Below are positions 36,155 to 46,000 of a stretch of DNA of 64,000 bases, piece by piece; within the stretch, counting starts at the first letter, position 1, and the number at the start of each line of letters is the position of its first letter. The DNA is from Actinosynnema sp. ALI-1.44. Its GTDB lineage: Bacteria; Actinomycetota; Actinomycetes; Mycobacteriales; Pseudonocardiaceae. The position numbers and the translations under genes were made by a program. The stretch covers positions 1,178,001 to 1,242,000 of the forward strand of contig NZ_MTQO01000054.1 of the NCBI RefSeq assembly GCF_001984155.1. The letters are read 5' to 3'. Under the pieces are notes generated by a model. It was not told the origin of the DNA. It searched no databases and saw only the letters and a program-made list of their open reading frames with translations.

Positions 36155-36730
36155 CTATATCCGGCTCGGAAGGTCGAAGTAGCATTCGTCGTCGCAGTCC
36201 TGACCACCTTTGTCTGCCAGGAAAGGGCATTCGTCGCGGTGGGCTTTGGTGAAGGTGACGCCCCCGTCGGGGTGCTCGAAGATGTGCAGCGTTCCGCCGT
36301 TGTCGGTCGCCCACGTGATGTCGTTCGGGTCGATGCGGCATTCGGCCTTGTAGCCGCTGCTGGTGGCCAGCAACGCGCTCACCGCGCGGTAGAGGTGGGG
36401 TGACAAGGTCACGGTGGGTGGCGGTGCGGCGAGAATCTCGGCGGCGCGGTGCAGCAGCCGCTCGGCGAGCGGACCAAGTACGGCGGCGGCGTCGATGTCC
36501 ACGCTCGGGGGGTGTCGTACCACCAGTTGTTGAGGTCGTCGGCGGCGAGGCTGGCCCAGTCCCGTCTGGTCGGTGAGCATCTCAGCGACGGCACCGCTGT
36601 GGTTGAGGTAGACGCCGCGCTCGAGGCGGGCGCGGACGATGCGCCCGGCGATCTCGACGACACGGGTGTAGTGGTAGCGGGTCGAGGTGGCTCCGGTGTC
36701 CTGGTCGCGTTCGATGATTGAGGCGGTCAT
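36155..36730 (-). CDS. Cargo protein with cysteine-rich C-terminus, compensating frameshifts
   Basis: A 191-codon frame, intact overall. Between about 36560 and the G6 run at 36507-36512 the sensible reading (DWASLAADDLNNWWYDTP) lies in another frame; the two shifts cancel, so only ~17 residues are garbled (LGQPRRRRPQQLVVRHP in the raw frame). The C-terminal part has conserved-looking strands (GGTLHIFEHPDGGVTFTK) and a Cys/Asp cluster (DECPFLADKGGQDCDDECYF) that could bind metal. Function unknown. Confidence 0.55.
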   Translation of the reverse strand: MTASIIERDQDTGATSTRYHYTRVVEIAGRIVRARLERGVYLNHSGAVAEMLTDQTGLGQPRRRRPQQLVVRHPPSVDIDAAAVLGPLAERLLHRAAEILAAPPPTVTLSPHLYRAVSALLATSSGYKAECRIDPNDITWATDNGGTLHIFEHPDGGVTFTKAHRDECPFLADKGGQDCDDECYFDLPSRI

Positions 36731-36766
36731 GGCGGTCTCCGTCGTGTCGGTGGGATCGTTCGGGGT

Positions 36767-37509
36767 TCAGTGGGTGGCGAGTGCGGTGCGTAGTTCGGAC
36801 AGCGGGCTGCCGTCGCGGGCACGTCGCCAGAGGTGCCAGCCGTTGACGGTGTAGCCCGCGAGGCTGGTGGCCAGCGCGGTGACGGTGGAGACGGCGAACT
36901 CGTGCGGTCCGCCGTCGTGCAGGACTCCGCCCTCCCGGACGGTGGCGGTGTGCCCTTTCCACACCAGTTGCTCGCCCACCTCGACGAGTCCGGCCTCGAT
37001 CAGCGCGGCGAGGGCATCCGGTGTGCGAGGCGCCGGCGAGGCCGCGGACTCGCCGGCGAGTCCGGCTGAGAGGAGTCCTGGGGGCACTCGTGCGGCCAGC
37101 GCGTCCCGATCGCCTGCCACGTGCGGACTGTGGACCACTCGCCCTGGGTGGCCGCGACGACCTCGACGTCGGCGACGGCGGGGTCGTCATCGGCGGGCGC
37201 GTGAAGGCGCACCACGACGTCCCCGGTGTGCAGGGCGGCGGGCGGTGGTGCGGGCAGCCACACCCCCGCCAGCAGGTCGGTGGTGTCGGTGAGCGCGGGG
37301 TCGGGGGCAGGCGCGTCCCCGGTGAGCCGAACCGGGGCTCCGGCGGCGTCGGTGGTGCGTACTGCCACCACGACCAGCCCCCACGCCGCGGCGGGCGGAC
37401 GCAACGGCACGGTGGGAGGCGGTGCCGGGGCGACCAGCACAGACTCGGCCGGAAGCGCGTCACGGGCGTCGTTGGTCGGCGTGGTGGTGTGGTGGGCGTT
37501 GCTGGTCAC
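36767..37509 (-). CDS. RAMA-domain cargo protein (copy 2), frameshifted
   Basis: The ATG at 37509 opens the N-terminal part (proline-rich, then WGLVVVAVRTTDAAGAPVRL and LHTGDVVVRLHAPADDDPAVADVEVVA). At the G5 run 37080-37084 the reading moves to the frame ending at 36767, giving PDALAALIEAGLVEVGEQLVWKGHTATV, EGGVLHDGGPHEF and YTVNGWHLWRRARDGSPLSELR, a RAMA domain (proposed reader of modified DNA). One homopolymer indel separates the halves; corrected length is ~247 aa. Paralogue of 24330-25215. Confidence 0.6.
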
Positions 37510-37574
37510 GACGTGACCTCCTTCGGTGTGCGGTAGCGGGTGCCGGACGTGCGAGGCGGGTCCACTCGAGGCGG

Positions 37575-38084
37575 CTAGCCGCCCAGGGTGGTTAAGCCGA
37601 AGGCGCAGCCGGGCTGGTGGATCGACTCATCGCGGGCCTCGTCGGCGATCGGGCTGTCGCCGTCGGGGTCGAGGTACTCGCCGAGGTCGCCCAACGTGGC
37701 GACGCGGGTGACGGGGACCTCGTTCTCGCAGTCGGGGCAGCGGTCGAGGAGCAGCCATCCGTCACCGGGGGTGGTGACGTCCGGGATGAACCGCCACGCG
37801 CGCCCGGTCGCCGCGTCGGTGACGGTGATCAGGTCACCAGGAACCGGCCCGGTGCGGGTGCGGTACTCGCGGTGTGGGTCGTCGGTGACGAGCACGCTGT
37901 CCACACCGACCTGCAGGGTGGTGGCGATGGTGCGGGCGACACGGGCGCGGCGTGCCCACCGGTTCCACTGATCGGGGTCGTCGTGGCGGCGGTGGAACCC
38001 GTCGGGGTCGGCGGCGCGGTGAGCGCGTGTGGCGTGCACGGCACGCTCGGCCAGCCCGGTGCGTCCGGGCGCGGTGGTAGTCAT
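37575..38084 (-). CDS. Cargo protein with a zinc-ribbon-like motif
   Basis: 169 aa from the ATG at 38084, which overlaps the previous stop (TGATG). The N-terminal half is helical and basic (AERAVHATRAHRAADP...WARRARVARTIATTLQ). The middle has strands (DSVLVTDDPHREYRTRTG...DLITVTDAATGRAWRFIPDV). A C-terminal CPDCENEVP with a later CAFG could bind zinc. No family recognised. Confidence 0.6.
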   Translation of the reverse strand: MTTTAPGRTGLAERAVHATRAHRAADPDGFHRRHDDPDQWNRWARRARVARTIATTLQVGVDSVLVTDDPHREYRTRTGPVPGDLITVTDAATGRAWRFIPDVTTPGDGWLLLDRCPDCENEVPVTRVATLGDLGEYLDPDGDSPIADEARDESIHQPGCAFGLTTLGG

Positions 38085-38338
38085 CACGACCACCCCAGGG
38101 CGTTGGCGGCGAGCGCGGGCAGGTACCCGACTTGTTTGCCCGCGCCGAGCCACACCACGGGCGGGTCGGTGCGTGTGGGGCCTTCGTACTCGGCGTCGTC
38201 CGGGGTGCACGCGACCCGCGCGAGGAGGTTCTCCAGCGGGTAGCCGGGTTGCGTGGCGAGCCGTACCGGGGTGGTCGGGTCGTACTGGCCGAGGGCGGCG
38301 ATCAGTTCGCCCACGGTCGCGATGTCGGTGTCGGTCAT
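38084..38338 (-). CDS. Small cargo protein
   Basis: An 84-aa intact protein: a helical N-terminus (TVGELIAALGQYDPTTPVRLA) followed by strands (DPPVVWLGAGKQVGYLPALAAN). The GELIxxLxxxDPxxPVRLA start recurs in small phage and element proteins of unknown function. Coupled by TGATG overlap to the downstream gene. Confidence 0.6.
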   Translation of the reverse strand: MTDTDIATVGELIAALGQYDPTTPVRLATQPGYPLENLLARVACTPDDAEYEGPTRTDPPVVWLGAGKQVGYLPALAANALGWS

Positions 38339-38420
38339 GGGTAGTCATCTCCGGGGTCAGGTCGGCGGCGGAATGGCGCGCCGATGGTGTGGACGGGTCG
38401 CGGGTCGCGGGTTGTGGGTG

Positions 38421-40154
38421 TCAGTGGGTGGCGCGCAGGGCGGCGGTGGCGGCGCGGCCAATGGCCTGCGCGGTGGTGGTGGGGTCGGTCATCACGTGCA
38501 CGGTCGCCCCGGTCATCGGTTTGCGCCCTGGGACGTCCGGGGCGATCCACAACACGGCGCATCCGGTGGCGCGCAACCGGTCGAGGAGTCGCTGCCCGTT
38601 CTGGCGGGGTCCGTCGCGGAATTGGCCGTCGGACACGATGACCAGCAACCGGGCGGCACCGGGGCGCGACAGTCCGAGCGCGCCGTCGAGGGCGTCGATC
38701 GCGGTGTCGATGGCTTCCCAGTTGTCGCGGGTGGCGAAGTCGGTCACGGCGGCGGGGGCCCTGCCCGGGTGGGTGATCGGGCGGACGTGGTGCCCGAAGA
38801 TCACGGTGGCGGTGTCGGCGGGTACCGGGCTCTGGGCGGCGGCGTTGGCCAGGATCCACGCGGTCGAGGCGACCGGTTTCGCGAAGCTGCCCATGGACCC
38901 GGACACGTCGCACGCGATGCCCAGCCGTAGTGGCGGGGTCGGAACCGTGGTGCGGGTGGTGCGGGTGAACGGTTCGGCGGTCGGCATCGCCCCGACGGCG
39001 AGTTGCGCCTCGCGTGCCAGCGCACCACGCATCCGAAGGCGTCCGGGAGGGATCGGCGAGGTTGTCTTGGTGGCCACCCGGTCACGGACCCCGGCGGTGG
39101 TCAGCGCGCGCCCGAGCACTCGCGCGGCGGTGCGTTCGCCCGTGGTCGGCGGGCGGGTGTCGATCGTTTCGGTGCGCCCATCGCGGGGACCACCGACCGT
39201 GAACACGGTGCGGGCGGCGTCGACGGCCTTCTTCGCGGCGGCGTCGGCGGCGGCCTTCTTGCGGGCGGCGATCTCGGCGGGGTCCTCGGGCAGCTTTGCC
39301 CGCGCTACCGCGCGCGTCACCTTGCCCAGTGCCTTGCTGATCGCGTCCGCCAGCGGCGATGGGGTGCCGGACGGGTCGGCGAGGTGCGGCGGGGTGGTGT
39401 CGGGGTCAGGTCCGATGATCTCGCACCACTGGCGGCCGAGTTCGATCATGGCGGCGGTGTCGTCGTCGGCGGTGCGGAATGCCTTGCGCCACACCGCCCG
39501 CAGCTTCCCGAGTTTCTCCGCGCCGAGCACGTCTTCCACGGCGCGCGCGACGGGGGCGGTTTCGGCGCGGGTGAGGATGCCGCCGTCGGTGCGTCCCAGA
39601 AACAGGGCGGCGGTGTGGGCGGCGTCGCGCGGGGTCATTTTCGGGGCGAACGCGGGGTCGTCGAGTTTCATGCCGCCCGTGACGATGGTCTTCACGCACG
39701 CGCGCAACCAGTGGCGGTCGTCGGGGCGGCGGCGGATCTGTGCCCGTTCGATCCGGGGCTCTTCCAGCAGCAGCGCGGCGTCCACCGCGCCGGGGTCGGC
39801 GTCGTGGGGCACGGCGGTCAGCCACCGGGTGTGTTTGCTGTGCGCGCACTCGTGGGTCAGCGCGCCCCACGTTGGGGCGTAGCGTTTCCGGTCGCTGATC
39901 CGGTGCGGTGTGGCGGTAACGGGGTCGACCGGGTGCAGGTGCGTACCGTCGACTTCGATCATGGCGGAGGCGGGCAGGAAACACGCCGGGGCACCCTGTT
40001 CGGCACCGGGCGCGATGGTGACCAGTAGGTCATCGCGGTCGGCGATCGCGGGGACTTCGGCGGTCAGCGCGGCGGACAGCGCGTCCCATCCGGGGGCGGC
40101 GGGGAACACGACCGACGCGGTGGCGGCGGGGTCGGCGATCATGTGCGCGGTCAT
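38421..40154 (-). CDS. HExxH metallopeptidase-like / von Willebrand A protein
   Basis: A 577-aa protein, intact. The start is the ATG at 40154 (GGAAAGGACACACC upstream). The N-terminal half contains HECAH (101-105), a zinc-metallopeptidase-type HExxH motif, in a DUF2201-like context. A lysine/alanine-rich helix (~280-320) links it to a C-terminal von Willebrand A domain with MIDAS motif DVSGSMGSF (about 410), then the GALGLSRPGAARLLVIVSDGQF strand. The next gene upstream on the strand encodes a MoxR AAA+ ATPase, the classical partner of VWA proteins. MoxR/VWA pairs act as chaperone-like or conflict-related machines; the substrate here is unknown. Confidence 0.8.
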   Translation of the reverse strand: MTAHMIADPAATASVVFPAAPGWDALSAALTAEVPAIADRDDLLVTIAPGAEQGAPACFLPASAMIEVDGTHLHPVDPVTATPHRISDRKRYAPTWGALTHECAHSKHTRWLTAVPHDADPGAVDAALLLEEPRIERAQIRRRPDDRHWLRACVKTIVTGGMKLDDPAFAPKMTPRDAAHTAALFLGRTDGGILTRAETAPVARAVEDVLGAEKLGKLRAVWRKAFRTADDDTAAMIELGRQWCEIIGPDPDTTPPHLADPSGTPSPLADAISKALGKVTRAVARAKLPEDPAEIAARKKAAADAAAKKAVDAARTVFTVGGPRDGRTETIDTRPPTTGERTAARVLGRALTTAGVRDRVATKTTSPIPPGRLRMRGALAREAQLAVGAMPTAEPFTRTTRTTVPTPPLRLGIACDVSGSMGSFAKPVASTAWILANAAAQSPVPADTATVIFGHHVRPITHPGRAPAAVTDFATRDNWEAIDTAIDALDGALGLSRPGAARLLVIVSDGQFRDGPRQNGQRLLDRLRATGCAVLWIAPDVPGRKPMTGATVHVMTDPTTTAQAIGRAATAALRATH

Positions 40155-40197
40155 CGCGGTGTGTCCTTTCCGGACGGTTCGGGCGGGTGGTGGTTGG

Positions 40198-41392
40198 TCA
40201 GATACGGGCACCGAGTGCCAGCGGGGCAACGGTTTTACCGAAGGCGGTCTTGACGGCGGTGGCCACGATGTCGCGATCCTCTTCCGGGGCGGCGCCGATC
40301 AGGTTCCCGGCGGCGGCGTCAGTCCCCAACACGTCGGCGATCTTCTGGAATGCCAGCAGTTCGCGCAGTTGTGGTGCCCACCGGATCTCGCCGCCTGCCT
40401 GCCGGGTGGACAGGTTGCGCGCCAACGGACACGGCGCGGGTGTCGATCTTGAGTTGCGTGGCGAGGTCGTAGTCGGTGGACACCTGGATCTGCACGGAAA
40501 ACCGCGACGCCAACGCATCCGACAACACCGCGCCGTGCACGCCGGGGTTGTGTCCGGCCACGACGTAGAACCCGGGGGCGGCGTCGATGACCTCGCCGCC
40601 GTTAGCTTTGATCATGATTTGGCGGCGGCCGTCCATCGCGGGGTAGACCACGGCGAGCACGGTCGGCGGGATGAGCGTGGCGTCGTCGATGAACAGGGTC
40701 CGGCCTTCGCGCATCGCGCGGACCAGCGGACCGTGCACGAACACGAATTTGCCGTCCGGGGTCTGGGTGTACTCGCCCACGATGTCGGCGACCGTGGTGT
40801 CCCCGTCGCCCTGAACCGTGACCAGGTCACCGAAAGCAGCCTCGACGACCGAGGTCTTCCCGGTTCCAGGTGGCCCGTACATCAGGGCGGCGACCCCAGC
40901 GTCGCGCAACTTGCGCAGCGCGGTCACGTCCGGCAGTCCGGACAGCTTGCGCGGGTGGTAGAGCTGCCCGTTGGGGCGCGTCACCGGACCGGTCACGGCC
41001 GCAGTCGTCGGGGCGGCGGGCATAGTCGTCGCGGGCGGCGGTGTCGGGCGGGGTGCGCGGTGGCGGCGGGGTGTGCCGGACGGGACCGCCACGGGCGCGG
41101 CGGCGGCGTCAGCGGTGGTCGAGGTCGACCGATAGCGGACCGGTTTGGTCGAGGTTTGTTCGGCGTAGCCCCCGGCGGACAGCGCGGCCAGCGCGTTGCC
41201 GATCGCGCCCGATGACTTCCCGCCGAGCGCGGCGGCGATGTTGCGCGGGGTCAGTTCGGTGCCCGCCTGATCGGTGAGGACCTGCGCCACCTGTCGGCGC
41301 AGTTCGCCGTTAGGCAACCGCCCGCCCGCCGGGGCGGTGGTCGTCGTGCCGGATGCCGCCGGGGCGGTCCTCGGCGTGGCTGACGTGGTCAT
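40198..41392 (-). CDS. MoxR-type AAA+ ATPase with N-terminal winged helix, frameshifted
   Basis: The ATG at 41392 opens a protein with an N-terminal winged helix (LRRQVAQVLTDQAGTELTPRNIAAALGGKSSGAIGNALAALSAGG, about 30-76), a disordered Ala/Pro linker and an AAA+ domain: Walker A GPPGTGKT (173-180), Walker B LFIDDATLIPP (about 238), sensor GHNPG and an arginine-finger-type ASRF. After KIDTRAVSVG (near 40420) the frame is lost. The true C-terminus (ARNLSTRQAGGEIRWAPQLRELLAFQKIADV...LALGARI) lies in the frame ending at 40198; one extra base near 40420 explains it. Corrected length ~397 aa. Partner of the HExxH/VWA gene 43 bases downstream. Confidence 0.78.
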
Positions 41393-41450
41393 CGCGGGTG
41401 GGTCCTTTCGATCTAGTGCGGGCGGCGGAAAACGGCTGGCGGGCTTGGGG

Positions 41451-41663
41451 CTAGTCGCCGAGGTAGTCGGTGACGCCGTCGTTGTAGGCGGCGGTGTAGT
41501 AGGTGGCGACGGTTACGAATCGCGGTGGGATGTCCGGCTCGGCGTGAGGGTCGCCACCGTAGGCGTCCACGAAGGCGGCATGGGTCCAGCCGTCGTCATA
41601 CCCGATGTTGGTGGCTGTGTTCTGCAACGTCCGCAGATAGTCGGCGGCATTGGTCGCGGTCAC
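41451..41663 (-). CDS. Small cargo protein
   Basis: A 70-aa intact protein: a helical start (AADYLRTLQNTATNIGYDDGWTHAAFVDAYGG), then VTVATYYTAAYNDGVTDYLGD. No domain recognised. It is the first gene of the leftward MoxR/VWA module and ends 58 bases before the ATPase start. Confidence 0.55.
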   Translation of the reverse strand: MTATNAADYLRTLQNTATNIGYDDGWTHAAFVDAYGGDPHAEPDIPPRFVTVATYYTAAYNDGVTDYLGD

Positions 41664-42112
41664 GGTGGGCTCCTTTCGGCGGACATAGCTCGCGCCGGGT
41701 GTGTATTCGGTGTGGTTTCCGCTTCCCCCGGTGGTAATTCAATTATGACTCTGCCGCGTGCCGTGCGCAATAGAAATATCCGACCATTTGCAAGACTCTT
41801 TTTCGCGGGCATTGCAGGAAAATGGAAAGCTGTCCGTACGGTCACAATTCCGGCCGCCGTCGCGTCGATTTTCGCAGGTCAGCGATCTGCTTGTGGGCCG
41901 GTCACTGCGGACGGGAATGGTGAGGCAAGGGGCAAACAATGACATTGAGGGAGGACGGGAAACGGAATAAAACAATAAGGACGGTGAGTAGGTGCGGAGG
42001 TGAAAAGTCGCCCAAAGGTGAGCACGGGTCACTAGTGACAGCACTGGGCACCCAGTCCGCCCCCGATGTGTCTACCGGCTTGTGGACAAGCGAGTCTGGG
42101 ATACCAGCGGAT

Positions 42113-42157
42113 CCCCCTGCGGCATCGCTGACCAGCATTTCCGCAGGCCGCAGGGGG
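42113..42157. repeat. Inverted repeat CCCCCTGCGG / CCGCAGGGGG
   Basis: Perfect 10-bp arms at 42113-42122 and 42148-42157 with a 25-base loop, in the intergenic region. Confidence 0.6.
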
Positions 42158-42170
42158 TGGTCCTCTAACC

Positions 42171-42214
42171 TGATCCCCCGTATGAACCCCATCATGATCC
42201 CCCGTGTGAACCCC
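42171..42214. repeat. Two tandem 20-bp repeats, period 24
   Basis: TGATCCCCCGTATGAACCCC at 42171-42190 and the same with one change (GTGTG for GTATG) at 42195-42214. Tandem 20-mers of this kind look like protein binding sites (operator or iteron-like). Confidence 0.6.
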
Positions 42215-42491
42215 CTAACGGAAGCCACTGTGCGTGCAGACGATCTCCGTATTGACTACTCGGTGTGACATTGGGTCATAGTTCGCCTCAAGTAGGAATA
42301 CGGTGGGCTGGTTCCACCGTTCGGCGTAACGTGGAGAGCTTCATCGCTACGAGACGAGGAGGCCGGGACCGGCTCTGCGGTCGCGCTGAGCAGGCACGAC
42401 CGTTCAGGTGACAGCCGCAGGGGGAGGGTCGCCGAACGAGGGGACGACAGGCGCGGCGCGAGGGCCGGGTCAGTGCACACGGGGAGGCGCT

Positions 42492-42962
42492 ATGAAAGTG
42501 GGGGACGAGAGGTTCCTTCGGGCTTTGTACGACCTGAAGTACCTTTTCGGGGACAAGTGGGCACCGGCCATCCTGGTCGCGCTCTCGGGTGGCCCCATGC
42601 GGCGAAAAGAGATTCTTTCCACTATCAGCTCGTATTCCATTGGTGAAGAATGGTCGGACAAACACGCCGTCCTGCACGATAGCATTCTGGCCCGCACATT
42701 GAAAAAGATGACCGAAGAAGGTCTTTTGACACGCATCCGGTGCACAAAGACTTTCCCGGTCACGGTTACTTACGAGCTGAAGCCGGAAGTCCTGGAGTTC
42801 TTGACGCTGACCGAGACGCTGGTCGCTTGGGCCGACGTGCACCCAGACCTCATCGCGCAAGCTCAGGCGTACAGCCGCCGGAATGGCAACGAGATAGGAA
42901 CACTGACCGGAATTGCCGAGCTGGACGACATCGCTCTCACCGACGACGAGGACGACGAATAG
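42492..42962 (+). CDS. HxlR-type winged-helix transcription regulator
   Basis: A 156-aa regulator of the HxlR (DUF24) family. The ATG at 42492 follows GGGGAGGCGCT. The wing-helix core is DLKYLFGDKWAPAILVALSGGPMRRKEILSTI, then LHDSILARTLKKMTEEGLLTRI and VTYELKPEVLEFL, the standard HxlR layout in which the regulator senses a small ligand or redox state. The C-terminus is acidic (LTDDEDDE). It is not linked to a neighbour by overlap; the region of direct repeats 280 bases upstream could be its own operator (inference). Confidence 0.8.
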   Translation: MKVGDERFLRALYDLKYLFGDKWAPAILVALSGGPMRRKEILSTISSYSIGEEWSDKHAVLHDSILARTLKKMTEEGLLTRIRCTKTFPVTVTYELKPEVLEFLTLTETLVAWADVHPDLIAQAQAYSRRNGNEIGTLTGIAELDDIALTDDEDDE

Positions 42963-43032
42963 GCCCCGCCCACAGGCACGGACTCGGTCCGGACTGACAT
43001 CGCCAGGCCCGAGCCATCGGGGCACCACCGAC

Positions 43033-46000
43033 TCAGCTGGCCGCGCTGCGGTCACGTTCGCCTTGGGGGGATGAACTCGCGGGGCCGTCCGGATCGTCCT
43101 CGCGGCGTTGCCCCAGCCGGGCTGCCAGCCCACGAGCCTGCGGGGTCGGTGCCGCGTCGACCTCGGCGAGCCTGGTGGTCAGCAAGGTCAACGTCCGCGG
43201 GATGGCGTCGAGCTGCCCGAGCCGCTCCTGCAGCCGCATGATGTCGCGGTAGAGCAACTCGTTGTGCGGGTCGAACGCCCGCGCGACCTCCAGCAGATCC
43301 AACGTCTGCTGCGGATCGGACTCGACCAGGGCACGAGCCAGCGCCGCGACGGCGTCGATCGCGTCACGGCGGATCGCCTCGCGAGCGGGCTCGATCCACT
43401 CGTTCGACATGCCGTCCGCCAGCGGGCCGCCGTAGCTGTTGACCACGTCCCTGTACGCCTCGACACGGGCCTGGTCGGTCGAGGCTGAGCGACGGGCCGC
43501 GACGGCGTGCGCGAAGCGCCAGTAGTCGCTGCGGACGTGCGCAGGATCGAGCTGGTAGCGGCCGGTGCTGGCCGAGACGACGTCGGTGACCGCGCCGTCG
43601 GTGGCGGCGGCCAGCGCGTGGCGCAGCCGGGACAGCGTGGTGTGCAGGGCGTTGGTTGGCCGGGCCGGCGGGTCGTGGCCCCACAAGGCCGAGACGAGCG
43701 TCTCGCGGGTCGCGCCGTCAGGATGCAGGGCGAGCAGGACCAGCAGTTCCATGGTTCTGGGCTGCAACGTCCCGGTGATCTCCCGCTCGCCGCCGGGGCC
43801 ACCGGGTTCGGGATGCCAGTGCACGCGCAGGCCACCGAGCACGTCGACCGTGAGCAACCCGGCGGTCGTGTCCAGCTCACCGCTGGCGGTGAGGTCCGCC
43901 GGTGTCGCGGCCTTGGTGGACTCACCGGTCGGCAGCTGTTCGTCGACCTGGCCGGTGTCGCGGTGCTCAGTCTCCTCCTCGTCGGCCGAGCGTGACGGGG
44001 CTGGCGGCGGGCTGCTGGCGGCTGGTGGGCGCAGCCGGACACCGGGCGGTTGAACCTGGGCGGGACCGAGGATCTCCAGCTCGCTGTCCAGCGGCCTCGC
44101 TGGCGTGGCCGCGGCCGTGACCTCCAGCTCGACCTCGCCCGAGTTCGAGGTGCCGGGCTCGAGCGGGTCGTCCTCGCCTGGCGCCGTGGGGTCGTTGCCG
44201 GCGGGGTGTGCCGCCACGATGCGAGGGCGCGGCACGGGCGGCGTGAGGACGTGGTCGTCGACGGCCGGTGGTTTCGGTTCGGCTTGGTGCAGCAGCGCCA
44301 GCAGCTCGGCGGTGTCGTCGTCGCCGAGGTGGAACATCCGGGTTCCACGCAGGGCCTCTCCCAGACCGGGGCCAGTGGCCGAGACCACGCCGTCGTCACG
44401 GACGTAGCAGGTGACGCCCGGTTGCCACTGCCCCAGCAACAGACCGGTGACGCCGAACGGCGCACCGTTGTCCAGGATCGCCTGCAGCCGCTGGGGGTGT
44501 GCTGGTGGCCGTGTCACCAGCATCAGCGGCGGCCACGTCCCCGGTTCGGCGTCAGGCTCGCGGCTGGCCGAGGCACGCACCAGGGTCTCGGCCTCCACCG
44601 CGTCCAACGCGTCCTCCAGCGTGGCGACGACCCGCACCGTCGAGGGCAGCTGCTCATGGAGTGCCCCGCGTCCCAGCGCCGAGACCAGGTCGTCGGCCGG
44701 GACGATGACAACCGCCCCGGCCGACGTCGCCTGGTGGCCTTGCGCGGCAGCGAGTGCCGCGACCAGCAGAGCGCGGGCCGCGGCGGGTGCGCCGGCGCCG
44801 ACCAGCCCGAGACCGCGGGCGGTCGCGAGGTCCAGTGCTACCTCGCGACCGTCGCGGACACCCAGACCTGGCGCGACGATGGGGGGTCGGCCGGCGCCGG
44901 GCTGGGGTGCGCCCACCACGAGGGGCGGCGCGGGCGGGACGCGCTGCGGACGGTGCTGTTCCTCGTCGTCCGGGTAGTCCTCGTCGAGGTCGATCTCGTC
45001 GTCGGCCTCGGAGCGCAGGTGTGCCAGCCGCAGCTGGTAGACCACCGGTGCGACGGGCAGGTCGTCGCGATCACCGCTGCCCGGCCGGTATCGGCTGTTG
45101 TGGCGGCGGCGGGCCACGAGCAGCGCCGCGCTGATCGCGGCTGCCAGCCCGAGACCGACGAACAGCTCTGCTCCCCAGCGGACGCCGGGGTCACCCGTCG
45201 CCGGAGGGGTGTTCGTCCCGGTCGCGGCTGGCGGTGCCTGCTGGGTCGAGGGGGCCGGTGGCGCTGGTGTGGACGGTTGGATGCTTGTTGGTGGCGCGGA
45301 GGTGGTCGGCGGTGGGGTCGGCGGGGCGGGAGACGTCTGGTCTGGGTCGGCTTGTTGGTGCGGCGGCGCTGCTGGCGTGCTCGCGTCGCGTGGCAGGGCC
45401 AGTTCCTCGCCGGGGAAGATCAGGCTGGGCTGGGTGAAGGTCCGTCCGTTCGGTTGGGGCTTTCCCTTGTTGAGTTCGAAGATCTCCGGCCAGCGGGCGC
45501 CGTCGCCGAGGGTGCGTTCGGCGATGCGCCACAGTGAGTCGTGGACTCCGTTCTGCGGGGCCAGCACGACCACCGACTCCGGGTGCGCCGGAGCGGACAC
45601 GCCTCCTACGCCGGTGGTGTTGGTCGCGAAGGCCGCGTTGCGGACCACCGCTTCGCCGCCGGGCACTAGCTGCTGCCAGGTCGGGGCGGTCGCCACGACC
45701 TGCGACCCGGTACCCAACGCGGTCGACAGCGAGGCAGCTGGGGCAGGTGTGGGCCGGTTGCCCAGCACCGCCAGCAGGACCGCGCCGACCAGCACGCCCG
45801 CCAGCGCGTGGATGGGCCCGGCCGCCGAGAACTCCGGCAGCCGGGCCGCGTCGAACCCGCTGCGGGCCAGGTCCACTGTGCAGCGCAGGACGTCGATGGT
45901 GAACGCGGCCCACGTGATCCAGCACAAGCACGCGAGGAAGTCCAGGAGGAACGTGGTCGTCATCGGACCGAGCAGCACGCCCTGCACCTCGGCCCACGTT

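Larger units (their letters stand above)
41664..42491. promoter_or_regulatory. Repeat-bearing intergenic region at the right side of the cargo
   Basis: 828 bases between the divergent cargo module and the HxlR-type regulator. No gene is convincing. It is A/T-richer up to about 42000, then holds a strong inverted repeat and a pair of direct repeats (listed separately). It may contain a promoter region, a replication or maintenance site, or an element boundary. Confidence 0.45.

Noticed and set aside
38029-39882. 617-codon rightward frame opposite the HExxH/VWA gene.
   Set aside because: Antisense shadow caused by GC-rich third positions of the real leftward gene.
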